A DNA stretch of 64,000 nt from Moniliella sp. 'wahieum' (GCA_003971905.1 RSEE01000119.1:116591-180590); one strand, 5' to 3'. Counted from the stretch's first letter, positions 1 to 11,647 are shown. Made by a program: numbers and translations. The notes: a model not told the origin generated them from the sequence alone.

Positions 1-518
1 TCATCGACGCAGTGGAGGCGGCGTGGGAGAGGCGGGGACTTGTGGTGGAGAGGCTGGATGCGGTGGACAAGTTGGAAGCGTGGCGGACAGGGTGGGCAGC
101 CAAGCGGCGGCCGATGCCTAGGACCGCAGCGGCAGGAGCGGACGACGAGGAGGGGGCAGCAGGCGCAGCACCAGCATCCGTCTCCGCACCGCCCTCGGGA
201 CCGCCATCGGGACCAGGATCGGGACCAGGATCGGGACCAGCATTGGCACCAGTATCGGCACCACCATGCTCGCCAACAAGAGGATTGGCGATGGGATGGG
301 CGGTGGGGTTGGCATTCAGCGTCGAGTCGGCATCGGCACGCACCGGCGGGCGGTCGTGGCGCTGGGGAGTGGGTGGGGGCGCGGCGCGGCGGTCGTCCAT
401 GGGGCGGGGGGGGGGGCGAGCGCGGGGCTCGGGAGGGGGCGGGAGGGGAGAGATGGGATGGATGGGGCGGATGGGGCGGATGGGCAGATGGGATGGACGG
501 ATGGGATGGGCTGGATGA
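1..518 (+). CDS. Possible 3' end of an unknown gene (partial)
   Basis: One frame is open from the window edge to a stop at 516-518. Its first ~45 codons are charged and helix-like (AAWERRGLVVERLDAVDKLE), which resembles real protein. After that it becomes Ala/Gly/Pro/Ser-rich and ends in a Gly/Met/Arg tract encoded by a GATGGG microsatellite. No family is recognised. The beginning lies outside the window, and the true end may be earlier because the last 100 codons are mostly simple repeat. If real, it is convergent with the arrestin gene that ends at 1068. Base composition alone could also keep this frame open, so confidence is low. Confidence 0.28.
   Translation, partial: IDAVEAAWERRGLVVERLDAVDKLEAWRTGWAAKRRPMPRTAAAGADDEEGAAGAAPASVSAPPSGPPSGPGSGPGSGPALAPVSAPPCSPTRGLAMGWAVGLAFSVESASARTGGRSWRWGVGGGAARRSSMGRGGGRARGSGGGGRGEMGWMGRMGRMGRWDGRMGWAG
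189..266. repeat. Imperfect 12-bp tandem repeat (GGGACCAGGATC type)
   Basis: About six imperfect 12-bp units of the form GGGACCAGGATC, degrading to GGCACCAGTATC. In the plus frame they encode Ser/Gly/Pro repeats; on the minus strand they encode Val/Pro/Ile/Leu repeats. Confidence 0.7.
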
Positions 519-550
519 GCTGGGCCGACGGACGGATGGGCGGCTGGCGG
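452..550. repeat. GATGGG-type microsatellite
   Basis: Degenerate tandem GATGGG/GATGGGGCG units cover about 100 bp. They lie inside the doubtful frame ending at 518 and run into the following spacer. Confidence 0.75.
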
Positions 551-1067
551 GACGGCGCGAGTGCTGCGCAGTGCCAGTGCGGCACTCAGTGCTTGCAGCT
601 CGGCCGACCGCCAGGCAGCCAATCAGTTAATCAGGCCTCCGCGTCAAGCCTCGGCAGCCCAGCCCCATCAGGCACCAGCATCACCCACCGCCGCTCACCC
701 ACCGCTGGGCCCAACCCTACCCGTGCGTCCGCCGCCCACCAGCCCCCAACAGCAGGGCGCCTGTGTGGTGGCGGCCCACCCAGCACCGGCCGGCCACTGG
801 CCCCATGCCCTCCCCCCCCTCGCCCGCCGCCGCCCAGCCGACGTCAGCTATCAACCACCGCATCAATATCCCACATCACGTGACAGCGGGCGCCTGCTGA
901 CATGCACTGACAGCTGACATGGCATGTGGCATGCCGCCTGCCCTATTCGCGCTGCAACCAATGCCTGCCCGACCCTGGTTAACCCTAACCCCGCACGGCA
1001 CATCGCATACACGTCCATCCCATTCCCCTCCTCGCCCTGGCCCCGCACAACTGCCGATCCACTGCAC
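519..1067. other. Spacer upstream of the arrestin 3' end
   Basis: GC-rich spacer between the possible gene end at 518 and the arrestin stop at 1068. It has C-rich stretches, CACGTG at 877 and a TTAACCCTAACCCC stretch near 978-991. No convincing gene, RNA or transposon is seen. Confidence 0.5.
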
Positions 1068-3774
1068 TCATGCGCATCCCTCACGACTCGTCCTCCGACG
1101 CCAGCTCCGCCAGCTTGCCCCGCGCGCGCCCCGCGCCCCCTCCGTACTGGTGCCGCCCACCGCCCAGGCCGGCACGTCGCTGGAGCTGGAGCTGGGCGGC
1201 ATCCAGGGCGGCGGCGTGGACCCGGGGTCGTGCAGGTCCACCCACGCGCCCGGCGCCGTGGGCACGCCTTCGAGCAACCGCTGCTCGGCCTCGGCCAACT
1301 CGTCGGTCGAACGACCACAGTTGCAAAGCGTATGCGACGTCTTGGTCTCCCCTGTTCCATAGCCCACCAACGTAGACCACGCCGGTACACTGGGTGCTGT
1401 CGAGCTCATCGTCCCTGCTCCTGCTCCTGCTCCCGCTCCTGCTCCTGCTCCCGCTCCTGCTCCTGCTCCCACTCCACCCCCCGCGCCAGCCGCCAGCCCG
1501 CCGCCCGGCGATCCGGGCGCCGTCAAGCTCAAGTTGGCAAACGATCGATTGAAGCTCGAGGAACGTGATCCGAGAGCAGGGCGTTGCGGCGCAGGCGACG
1601 AGGGTCGCGACGGAGTCGAAGCGCCCGAGGCGGGAGGGAAGTGCCCGCCAAACGTGGTGATCGGCACGCCCGACGGCAACATAGGAGCGGTGCTGGACGA
1701 CCGGACAGGAACGCTGGCTGGAAGGGGGGACGAAGGATGGGCCGGCGCCGAGGGTGGCCCGGCGGTAGCAGAGTGAGCGGGCGGGGAAGGCGGCCGACTG
1801 ACCGGATGAGAAGGAGTGAAGGCGTGTAGGCCTCGGGGTCGGTGCAGCGATACACTGGATCCACGCCGCGACAGCGCGGGGCGGGTCCCAAGCTCCGAAG
1901 GTGCCTCGGACCGTTCGGGCGACGAGTGCCGCGAGCGCCGGCCCAACGCAGCGGCCAGGCCCGCGCCAAATGACGGGCGGCGCGACCGGCTGGCGCGCTC
2001 GTCTCGTTCCGGAGACGGTTCACGGCTGCCGGCACGGGACGCTGACCGGGACGGAATGCGGGAATCCGACGGGGAGCTGCGGGAGGAGAAAGGGTGGGTC
2101 AAAGAAGGCAGCGTATGGGCGAGGGAAGTGGTGGCCTTCCATGCGTCGAGTTCGGCCTGCGCCACTGCCGAACGACCGCCCACGCCCGAGGTCATCCCCG
2201 GTCCCGGGGTGCCAGGCGCTGAAATGGTGGAAAAGCTCAGCCCGTTCGAAGGCGATCCTGGACGAGAAGGTATAGGAGCCTCGAACGAGTAAGGGGGCAA
2301 ATGAATGGTGTCGTAGGTGAACGCACAGCTGGGGATTGCTACGGCCCGGCGCATCGAAAAGACTTGCACCTTGGGTTTACCGTACGATTCGGACCCAGGC
2401 CGCTCGTCCAGCACCGACAGACGCGAAAAGAAGGTTTCCACACCAATCTCGTGGGTGATCCGAATGTCCGTCTTGGATCCCCGCACGGTGCTAGGGCGAC
2501 AAATACGGTGCTCAGGCAGGCGCATAATCGCTTTGATGGCATACCCTTCTCCCTGCCCCTGCGGAAGCCGGGCAGGGCCAGGGACAGCATGCTGAGCAAA
2601 CGTGCCCACCAACGATTCGCCAAAGGGAGCAAGAGAGGGACGCCCATCCCCTGCGCCACGTCCCGGGGTACCATGTACTGGCTTGCCCGTTTCCGGATCC
2701 GTACGCGCAAACCAGATCGTGTCCTTTTCCGAAACGTGGTCAGGATGGCGCGCCTTGTAGGGCATGCACCCTTTCTCCCACAGGCGCAACTTCTCCATCG
2801 GGAGCTTCAGCCATGCCTTTCGCACCGCACTGTAGATCTCGACGGTCTGTTCGAGGAAGACGCGGATGACGTGCACGTTCAACCCAGGCGGTGGCTCGGG
2901 GTGATAGATCTGGAGCGCAGCCGCCCCGCCCACAGTCAGGGAGGCCGAGACGAGGGAAACGCTCATTGGTCCCAACGCATCGTGAATGTCGTGATACTGT
3001 ACATCCAGTGCAGTAGGACCACCATCCGAAGCGACTTGTGATATGACATAGATCTCTTGCCAGGTCGAAACGTTGGCTTTCCCACGGCCGGCACCGACGG
3101 CGGTAGCAGTGAGTACGTAGCGCAAACGGCCATGCTTCGTCCGCTCATAGGGGGGGCTGGTAGCAGGGATGATGAACGCATACTCAAATCTGTTTGGCGG
3201 TAATGGGGGGGGGCAGCAAGAAGAACGATCAGCAGCAGACTTCGTTCAAACCAGATAGGACGTACCCATGAATTCCCTTGGTCAAAAGCAGCCCCTCCTG
3301 CTTGACGTTGAGAGACTCGGTGAGGGATACATCAGGCGCAATCACGCGAGCCTGGCGAGGGGCACCCTCCTCTGGGTCAGGAACCTCCTCGTCCAAAGGA
3401 GTGTCCTCAGCGGAGGCAGTGATGGTCAAGTCGCCCCCGTCAGTGATCGGGGGGGGTTGGCTCGGTGTACTGGGAGGGGGCGCGTTCGCCGGCCCGTTGA
3501 CAATCTCAACCGTCTTGTTCATGACCATCTTCTCCTCCCAACGGATGCCACCCTGGGCCGAGGGCTCGGGGAAGGCGAGGGTCTGCAGACCCTGGAGCGT
3601 GACCTTGACACCTTGGATCGTGCGCTCCGAGGGGCAGCGGATCTCGACCACGCCCGAGACGGTCTGGTCGTTGCCGGGCATACGGCTGTGCGGCGGCGGC
3701 GGGTGGATAAAGACGTCGGGGCTGCTAACATGGAGCGCAATTTCGCAGGGATGCTGGACAAAGCTGTTGATCAT
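1068..3774 (-). CDS. Alpha-arrestin (ART-type) protein
   Basis: Predicted arrestin-related trafficking adaptor; in fungi such proteins recruit a Rsp5-type HECT ligase to plasma-membrane transporters. The start is ATG at 3774 (MINSFVQHPCEI). An N-arrestin half follows (VSGVVEIRCPSERTIQGVKV). A short intron (3190-3265, GTACGT...CAG) rejoins KGIHG to FEYAFIIPATSPPYE, the strongly conserved arrestin-N core. The arrestin-C part contains VEIYSAVRKAW, SEKDTIWFAR and HEIGVETFFS. An LPPYS motif (near 2295) is a possible PY-type ligase contact. The C-terminal third is Ser/Pro-rich with a Gly-Ala tract encoded by a GCTCCT repeat. The last codons are uncertain: another frame ends GKLAELASEDES at 1081, which looks like a more natural terminus, so a one-base shift may lie near 1100-1400. 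Family assignment is firm; cargo is unknown. Confidence 0.85.
1412..1480. repeat. Trinucleotide-based repeat inside the arrestin gene
   Basis: Tandem GCTCCT/GCTCCC units on the plus strand. On the coding (minus) strand they encode an alternating Gly-Ala tract of about 20 residues in the disordered C-terminal region. Confidence 0.8.
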
Positions 3775-4860
3775 TGCCCCGGGCGGGAATGGTGGTGGAT
3801 GGGGGGCTGTAGCCGCCCATGCTCGAATTGGGGGAACTTGACTGGTACGTGATCTCGCCGGCGCGGCTGGTCTCAGTCGGTCTCGTGTGCGGCCCCCACA
3901 CAGACCCAGTTGCAATTCTTAGGTCAGCATCGCTGCAATCGCCAATGGGACTACTTTGGAGGGCATGTTGAACATGAAATTTCCGTTGAGCTCAGCTTGA
4001 TCAGACCATCGAGGTCATCGATCATTCCTTGACACGTTGACGTTTGACGCTGATCGATGGCTTATCGCTTAGCTCAGCAATTGCCCCTCGCAAAGCGGAC
4101 CGATTGGACCAACAGCTAGGTTAGTGTATTTGCGAGTGGCCCACACCAGCACCCCCACAGCCATCACCAAATCATCACAGTAGTTGGAACAATACCGACC
4201 TTATCGGTCTCATCGACATTGCTCATTCTGGGTACAGCACGGCACAGCACCGCCAAAACCCACCCGCGTTTTTGCCGCCCATTATATCATCGACCCGGAA
4301 GTCTACTGTGTATAGGTCGTGTATGTGACGAGCCTAATGAGATCTGAGATCGGAGATCGGAGATCTCTGAGACCCCAATATGCCGCAGCGAACCAAAAAG
4401 ACGGGCAGAAGGGATGATACATACTAATAGTAACGTTTTTTGGCACATGTGTGGAAGTACACTCCCCTCCTCCCTAAGAACGAAGCTACCACACGGCGGA
4501 CGAGGTAGTAGTCGTCTCGCCACACGAAACATCCGCTTTTTCCCGCTGAACGGAAAAGGAGGAGGATGTGCTCAAACTGAGCCGTCATTGAGCCAACACA
4601 GGAATACGGGCCAGGGGGGGACAACGTCCTGTACGATCCCTTGCTCAACAGCTGATGAGTAGGGTGGCGCAAACCAAGCAAAGTTATTCTTCTTTTCTCC
4701 CACCCGCTCCAGATAATGATGGCGCCAGGGAAATGCCAAAGTTGTAGTCAATGGGGCGAAGCAAAAAATGTATTTCTTTTGGCGCTCTGCAAATGACGCA
4801 ACGTTATCGCATGGCCGAGGAGACCAGGATTGTTGGGGGAAGTGTATTATGGCTTAACTC
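3775..4860. other. Spacer upstream of the arrestin start
   Basis: Less GC-rich than the genes. It should hold the arrestin promoter (minus-strand gene starting at 3774). A GATC palindrome cluster lies at 4340-4372. Open frames are short and have no recognisable domain. Confidence 0.5.
4340..4372. repeat. AGATCT palindrome cluster
   Basis: GAGATCTGAGATC followed by two GGAGATC units and GGAGATCTCTGAGA. The AGATCT palindrome appears at both ends. Related clusters with the core GAGATCTGAGA occur at 6563-6579 and near 48275, with similar sequence near 14701. Confidence 0.7.
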
Positions 4861-5710
4861 GCCCTCTGACTAGGTATGATCGGTCCACAGGTTCTAGAAC
4901 CAAATAACGTATCAATAGCAAACCACTCGCCTTCAAAACCATCTTGACATCGTCATTGGTAGGCTGAGCAACAATGGGCACCAATGTACCACCCCATATC
5001 TCGTAGGGGCCAATGTTGCACCCTTTTGGAGGTTGCGCATGCACTTGACTTGATACAAAGGGCCGTCAACCTTACACTTGCCAGATTCCAGCACTTTCTT
5101 CATTGCTGCCCTGATTTCCCCCAGGGAAGGGTGTCAATGCCCGCCTCTTAGATTCCAGGATTGTTGACTACACGCATCGCAACCAGCAACGGTGAGATAT
5201 GATAGTGTGTCGTCAAAAGTAGGCCATTAATGTGAACCTAGTACTCTGTATATGCAGCCTTCCACTTCAAAAAGTCAACCTTTTAACAACATCGTTCTCG
5301 CCTTCAATTCCATGCTGGTCGCCCATGATCGGGGAGACGTGTGCCTCAACCTCGTTGAGAGGTTCAACCCTGTTTCGGAAACCCAACTCCGGGCCTCGAA
5401 GCCATCATTCAAAAAGACCGCATCCCGTCATCAACCAGGTCGCCAAAATGGGAAAGAAGGGTGCGGTACGATGGTTCGGGTCGGGGGCATGCCAGTCACT
5501 GTTGACCGACACGACTTGCTTCTTTTTGGCCTTCACCTCCACCATTGTTGGCCACAACGTCGCTAAAACCATAAAGGAACCTTGCTTGGATCTTGCTTTA
5601 AAAAAGGCGCATTTCATTGATGAAAGGGGGGAAGAGACGACGCTGATTTCAACCCCTACAACGTTTAAGAGTACAGAGCGGGTTATATCCGTCTTAGTAG
5701 ACCAGAACAC
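4861..5710 (-). pseudogene. Decayed protein-coding relic, family not recognised
   Basis: Read on the minus strand, separate frames give protein-like blocks in order: 5710-5405 (VEVKAKKKQVVSVNSDWHAP), then about 5370-5270 (RVEPLNEVEAHVSPIMGDQH), then 5140-5030 (EIRAAMKKVLESGKCKVDGP), then 5010-4847 (IGPYEIWGGTLVPIVAQPTN). Stops and frame changes separate them and no single start is evident. I do not recognise the family; an old transposon open reading frame or a dead gene would both fit. No terminal repeats or target-site duplications were found around it. Some breaks may be sequencing indels, but here stops are denser than in the conserved genes, which supports real decay. Confidence 0.35.
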
Positions 5711-6120
5711 CTATTGTGAAAGTTCTTCGGACTTTGAGTAGCGCCCACACCGTGGGGGGTAAGACCGAGATAAAAGTGTAGTATAATGTGGGAACGGGGC
5801 TGGTCCATTATTCGCGTTCATAAAGATCGACAGACGCACAGTAGGGAATGTTGCGTTACATCCAAGTCAAATCAATGAGGCTCTGCGCAGAAGAGTTCTC
5901 AGACTGGTACACTGAGTACTGGCTGAGTGGAAAAGCAAAAGGCGAAGAGTGGCGTGGCCGAGGTTGGCCATGAGCGCGGAGCCCAGAGACGGTGCTACGA
6001 AAGGCTACTGCAACTTGGCCGGGAGTGGAAGGACGTATCATATGGGAGGCTGGCATGATGCATGATGCATGGTGCACGATCGATGACCGAGCAGGATCAG
6101 CGCGAGCTTCCTGAAGCAGC

Positions 6121-6180
6121 TTTAGCGCTTTGCGCTTAGCCTTTAGAGCTTAGCTTTTAAGCTTTAAGCTTTAAGCCTCA
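6121..6180. repeat. AAGCTT palindrome cluster
   Basis: Tandem TTAAGCTTTAAGCTTTAAGC with flanking degenerate copies (TTAGCGCTTTGCGCTTAGCC). It is immediately followed by the AGTACT cluster. Confidence 0.7.
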
Positions 6181-6265
6181 GTACCAGTGTACTCAGTTGC
6201 TCAGTGCCTTCTTCAGACGCTAGTCCTAGTCAGTACTGAGACTCAGTACTCAGTACAGTCAGTGG
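6181..6265. repeat. AGTACT / CTCAGTAC palindrome cluster
   Basis: Repeated ACTCAGTAC and CAGTACTGAG units in both orientations. A smaller relative (CTGAGTACTGGCTGAG) lies near 5910. Confidence 0.7.
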
Positions 6266-6562
6266 GCGCAGAACGAATAGTGGCCGTGTGCTGAGTGGAG
6301 GTGTGGCTGGATCAGCCGGAACGAAGAAGCCGAGTTTGGGCGAGCCACTGGCGAGCCACACTAGTGCGTCAGGCACCGCTGATACCGTCGTGCCCCCTCT
6401 GGCAGAGGCACGGATGGTCTCGCCAATCTCCTTGCCCATGCAGACGGCCAGCCGCGGAGAGGCTGCGGTGACACATTCAAAGCTCTCCGCTTTGTGCCCG
6501 TTGTTCTGCCATTTGCGCTATGCGCGTTTCGCACTGTTACGCGTTGCGGAGTATCTTCCTCC

Positions 6563-6579
6563 TGAGATCTGAGATCTGA
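6563..6579. repeat. AGATCT palindrome pair
   Basis: TGAGATCTGAGATCTGA: two AGATCT palindromes separated by two bases. Same core as the cluster at 4340-4372. Confidence 0.7.
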
Positions 6580-7514
6580 CGCGTGGCTGCGCGAAACTCG
6601 AGGCCAAGGCGACCTGCCAGCCCGGGGTACAGGGTGGTCTGGTCCTAGGACACGCTGCGATCAATGATCGATCGTCACAAATTCTTGCGCACGCGCCTCC
6701 CGGTTGCTCCCAGGTCTAGGCGGCCATCTGCCCAACATGCACAGAAATCAATGAAATGATCACAATCGTTACGGCGATCTTCTGTTGGTGGTGGTGGCGA
6801 CGGCAGGTGAGCGGTGAGCGGTGACTAGCTTGACTAGGTGACTGACACTGGCAGCGATGTGGATGCCAGTGACTAGTAGTGATTAATGAGGCAAGCCAGG
6901 CCAAGCCTGGCGCGCTAGGGCAGGCTAGACCGCGGCGGTGGCAGGGGGCTGCAAATGACAGCGGCAAGGCATGGCAGGGCGGCGCGCGCAAAGGCGGGCG
7001 GCGTTTTAGGGTGCAGATCACCCACGCATGCAACACTGCTGCCATGCGGGACGACACTGGAACAGTGTGGAACAGCACGACTGGCGAGGCGGCCCGTCAC
7101 AGGCCCGACGCCTGTGTTGCCACCGCGCTCCACACCAGCACAGGAACAGTGTAGCCGTGCGCGCGCATCTGCTGGCGGCCGCGGGCACAGGGCTGCTGGG
7201 CGCTGGGCTGCGCTGGGCATGCGGCAGGGTCAATCGACAATCGTCAATGGCCTGGCGTGGTTGGCTGAGCGGCAGAGCCCCAGCGCCTCAGCGCGGCTTA
7301 ATGATGGTTGCTCGATGATCTGCTGGCCGCTCCCCACCGGTGACGGTGACAGGTGACATGTCACACAACCACCGCTGCTCCTCTGTCCGCTTCGCTCCAT
7401 CCCGTATCAACGAGTGCTCCATCACCACCGTCACCTCCCTCTCTCCATTCCTCTCCACCGTTCTCTGGGGTCAACCGCTCGTTCTCTTCCCCTCCCCCAC
7501 CCTGCCCTCCAACT

Positions 7515-8758
7515 ATGGCCGCTCGCTCTCCCTCTGTCCGCCGCGATGAACTGTACCACAATCTGAGTCTCGAGAAGCCCCGCGTGGACCACGACCCCTT
7601 TTCCGACGAGCCGGCTGTACCGGAACCTGCTCGCCAAGCGACCCATCCGGCGCTCCAGGCCGCAAGGGCCGCCGCCACTGCAGCCCGTGTGCCCAAAGCT
7701 CCTTCGCACGAGCCGGCGATGCCGTCGGCTGCGATGGGCGCACATGGGGCCACCTCCCCCTCGGCGTATGCCCAGCAGTTCCAAGCCCCCACCAGCTTCT
7801 CTGATGCTCCGCGCCAACAGCAGCGGCATTCCAAGAAGCCCTCCCTTTTCCGTCGTAGCGTTGTGGCCCTCACGGGCGGGAATCGGATGAGGCCAGTGGG
7901 TCACCCGCACGCAGTGGTGCAGGCGGGCTGCAGCGCAAGCCTTCGGCGCTGCGTAAGAGCATGGCCTGGCTCCTGGGTCCCCCACCTGCTGTCCGCTTGG
8001 CGCCTGGAATTGGCGATACACCTACGATGGCGACGGAGAAATCGGGTCCGGGCAGCAAGGACCCCTTCCTGGGTGGAGGCGGTGAGGGAAATGAATGGGA
8101 CGTGGATGGTTCCGGCGCAGCGTTTTGGAAACGTTTCTCCATTGCCCAGCGTCACGCCCAGAACCAAGCCGACCCTTTAACTCAACAGAGTAAGGAGTTC
8201 GTTTCCTCCCAGAAACGGGCCAACCGCAAGATGCGGATCGGGGTCTACCTCACGCTTGTTTTGTTGGTCGCTCTGATCATTGGACTCGCGGTTGGCATCC
8301 CTGCCTCCCACAAGTCTTCCTCTTCCTCTTCCGGTTCGGGGTCGGACAGTACAAGCAACTCCAAGCGCGCTCTCCTCTACCTGCCCACCGACATTCCTGC
8401 TTCATCAATTCCAACCAATGCCTCTCGCGCAGCAGCCGCTGTTGAGGCTGATTGGAAAAAGGTCGAGCCAAGCACCAATACCGCCCCTTCCCTAGCGCCC
8501 GCCTTCCGATCCAGGGCCGCACCCACCACAAGTTTGCCCACCGTCGTGCAGCTCAAGCGGCCAGCCAGACTACGGCATAGCCCTTCCGTTCATTCGCGCT
8601 ACGCCCGGTGCTTGCGTTCGGTGTCGGAGGGACCATCTCTCGTCGGGCCCAGCACGGTAACAAGGTGCCCACCATGTCTCCTCCGGCTATTCAGGTGCTT
8701 GATCCATCCGGCCCTCCTGTTTTATCTTCGGTCCCCTCCAATCATTTCTGGTCCGTGA
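7515..8758 (+). CDS. Single-pass membrane protein, unknown function
   Basis: ATG at 7515 opens MAARSPSVRRDELYHNLSLE. The cytoplasmic part is low-complexity and basic. At about 7887 the frame shifts; adding one G (CGGATGAGG to CGGGATGAGG) would join it to EASGSPARSGAGGLQRKPSA and on to the second frame. That frame contains FWKRFSIAQRHAQNQADPLT, a basic patch RANRKMRIG and one hydrophobic segment (VYLTLVLLVALIIGLAVGI, about 8245-8303). A Ser-rich, probably extracytoplasmic stretch follows. The arrangement resembles a type II membrane protein with a Ser-rich stalk, but no enzyme domain is visible and the C-terminus beyond about 8540 looks less coding-like. The true stop could be earlier, or another shift may lie there. 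Confidence 0.6.
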
Positions 8759-9860
8759 CTCGGGAGGGTTCATGGGCAAGCCTTTCGTTACTATCCCTCC
8801 TCCTATCCCTCCACCCTTCCCACCCTCTCCCCTCTAGCGACAGGGAAACAAGTTGCCCTCACTTGGCATGGGGCTGACACAATCGTCTGATACCTTATTT
8901 CCACGTGGCCCGCTCCCCTACTACGATCTCTTCTTCCGTCGGTCCCATGCCTCCACCACCGCCCCCTTTCACCCCCTCTCCCACTTTATCCCTTCAGACC
9001 TTTCCCTTTTCCTTGCCTCGGTCATCCATGGTACGGTGGGAGAAGGCGGCCATAGCCTTGTCTTCCCTGCGATGACCCTGTATCCATCCTTATCGTGGGA
9101 GTCCTTATCGTTTACTTACCCCCAGTCTGATATTTTTCTTTTTTTCTACATCTACTGGCCCTGGCTCAGGGCAGGCTCATAGTCAAATGGGAATTGTAGT
9201 AGGTTCAATATCCATTTCTTCCAACAGTCTCCGGGGACACTCGGACAGTATTACCTAGCTGGAATCAGCTTCCTGGCCCTATCGACCCTATCTCCACTGA
9301 GCCACAGGATCAGAAAGGTTTGGAGGCACGACGTCGCGCATCGCTCCGTTATAGACATATGCCTCTCTCCAGCTCTAAGTATCAGAACCCTCTCTTCTCG
9401 AGACAGAAACACTTATAATTGTCGACCATTTATTACCGTGCGCGGCTATACTACCCCGCACCCTCGCGTCCCTCTTTTTTTCAGGTTCCGTCGTCCAATG
9501 TGCATTTGGCACCCCTCAATGTTGAAGCTGTTCAACATCGTCCAACCGACCCCTCCCAGTAGGTATCCGAGGTTGCCTTGGCCCAGAAAGGGGAAACTGG
9601 GGGGGACGGTCGAGAGTCGATCACCGAAAAACAACAATGCATGACGCCTCGCTTGACGTGGCATTTGCAATGTTCACGCGTTCACGGGACAGTGACTAGA
9701 GTGACCAACGTAGGGAGGCGACGTGGAAGGGCGTACACGTGGCCAGTCGACTGGCATTGGAGCCATCTTCGCGTTTTCTCCAGGTGGGCTGTCTGGAGCA
9801 GCGTCCCGCACTTGCTTCCTTCATCTTTCCATCCCCTCCCCTCCCCTCCCGTCTCTTCCT
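8759..9860. other. Spacer between the membrane-protein gene and phosphomannomutase
   Basis: Pyrimidine-rich on the plus strand, with CT tracts before the start at 9861 as is common in fungal promoters. No supported gene or RNA. Confidence 0.5.
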
Positions 9861-10983
9861 ATGTCGGCCCCCTCTGACCTGCAAGCCCGTCGCCACACTC
9901 GCCGCATCGTCCTCTTCGATGTGGATGGCACGCTCACCTGCGCGCCAGGGCATCAAGCCTGACATGCTCACCGAGCTTCAGCGTCTCCGCAATACCACGG
10001 CAGCCACGTGGGCTTTGTCGGCGGAAGCGACATGAACAAGATCGGGAGCAGCTCGAGGTGCCTGGTGGCCCCAAGATGGAGGACCTGTTTGACTATGGGT
10101 TTGCCGAGAATGGATTGACGGCATGGGCGGCACCACCCCGCACTGTACTGCCTCTTGGGCCAGACGAGGAGAGTGTCGGTCCAGCGGCGGCTACGCCAGT
10201 ACGTTCTACCACCGCCGCGCCGACCCGCCCCACCACCCAGTTTGCGCCGGTTAGCTTCATCTCCTGGCTCGGGGAGGATCGGTACAAGCAGTTGGTCAAG
10301 TTTGTGCTGCGGTACATCTCTGACTGGACCTGCCCGTGATGCGCGGCACGTTTGTCGAGTTCCGCAAGGGCATGGTCAACATTAGTCCCATTGGGCGTAA
10401 TGCGTCTGTGCAAGAGCGTCACGACTTTGAGGCGTACGACAAGATCCACCAGATCCGTGCACAGTTTGTCAAGGCGCTTCAAACCCAGTTTAAGGACTTT
10501 GGGCTGCGCTTCTCCATTGGCGGGCAGATCAGCTTTGATGTGTTCCCCGACGGGTGGGACAAGCGTTACGCCCTCCAACGTCTGGAGGAAGAGTATGCCC
10601 AAATCCAAGCGCTAGAGAAGTCCGAGGAGGCCACCACAGAGCTCGTTGCGGACGCCAAGGCCGAGGCTGCGGCTGTGGCGGCGCCGCCGGTGCACCACGC
10701 TGGGATTGGGACGAGATCACTTCTTTGGTGACAAAACCTATGCTGTACGTCCCTTCTCCCCCGTTACCCCGTTCCACGATGTACGCACAACATCCTCTAA
10801 CTGCCTTTCTTCTCCAATTAGGGTGGTAACGACCATGAGATCTTCGAGGACGAGCGGACTCAAGGTCACTCAGTCACTTGCCCCGAGGACACCATCTTGC
10901 TGCTCCAACAACTTTTCCCTTCCTTCCCTAAGTCCTTTTGGACCCCGGGCTCTATGCCGCATTGCATTCGCTATGGTCGGTGA
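9861..10983 (+). CDS. SEC53: Phosphomannomutase (Sec53/PMM type)
   Basis: Interconverts mannose-6-phosphate and mannose-1-phosphate in the cytosol, supplying GDP-mannose for glycosylation and GPI anchors. A HAD-type nucleophile motif ([10 protein letters not shown]) is near the N-terminus. [70 protein letters not shown] and DEITFFGDKTY match the family. An intron (10745-10821) joins TYA to [20 protein letters not shown]. At least five one- or two-base shifts interrupt the frame (about 9950, 10000, 10045, 10332 and 10700-10725); the shift near 10045 is cured by adding one G and that near 10332 by adding one C. Odd: about 45 extra Pro/Thr/Ala-rich residues (10124-10250) sit between GLTAW and [14 protein letters not shown] where the family has about 10. 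The last ~18 residues may be readthrough past a mis-called end. Confidence 0.9.
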
Positions 10984-11647
10984 CGAAACGACCTCGGGAT
11001 TGGGTACTGGCAGGCTACCGGCTGAGCACAATGTGGGTGGGAATTACCCTTGAATGGTATGCATATAGAAAGTGGAACGAGCGTCCGACGGCAAAGGAAC
11101 ACATGAGGCTAGGTAGGATGCAGGATAGATGAAAGGGGAAATCCGAAAGGTAGTGTCAGTGTCGATCGTACTCGGCATAAGTGGGCAGCTCTTGATCGTC
11201 CGAGGCAGGCAGGGGCGGCGTAGCTCCCCTAGAATCGGACGCCGGCGACGCACTGCGAGCGACACAAGCCCTCTTGCAGCCGAATACGAAGGTGGTTGGG
11301 TCGAATGGTGGGGGTCTTCCAGCCCATGTTCATCATGCTCATGGGACCCATGGTACGGTGGTGGGGGTGGAGCATGCCCGTCTCAAGGCTCGGCCCTCCC
11401 ATGCCGACCGACGATGAATGCAAGCTGCGGGGAGGCCGTGGACAAGTACAGGGTGGCGCTATGAGCTGAAGGGCGGCGGCTTGAAGATTGGAAGGATAGG
11501 CGTAGGCAAAGTCCTGTGGAGGAGGAAGAGGGGCATCCGGGGCGGTCGCGTCCCCGAAACTGGGAGGTGGCTCGGAATGTAGGCGGGTACCCGACGATCG
11601 CGTCCTAACTTGACCCAGCAGGGCGGGGTTCAGACGAGCAGCCGCTG
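10984..11647. other. Spacer, or unrecognised C-terminal coding of the second arrestin
   Basis: Convergent spacer between phosphomannomutase (plus) and the arrestin-like gene (minus). A minus frame at 11663-11229 contains EPPPSFGDATAPDAPLPPPQ, which could be a further arrestin tail if the stop at 11648 results from an indel. Otherwise nothing is seen. Confidence 0.4.

Larger units (their letters stand above)
5760..7514. other. Spacer with palindromic microsatellites, upstream of a membrane-protein gene
   Basis: No convincing gene. The left half holds clusters of palindromic hexamers (AGTACT, ATGCAT, AAGCTT, AGATCT, ACTAGT). The right half (about 6900-7514) is GC-rich and should contain the promoter of the gene starting at 7515; GGAACAGTGT occurs twice there (7061 and 7142). 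Confidence 0.5.

Noticed and set aside
1340..1378. Extra intron in the arrestin C-terminal region
   Set aside because: GTGGGC...CAG here would be only about 25 nt, shorter than any other intron in the window, and the frame is open without it.
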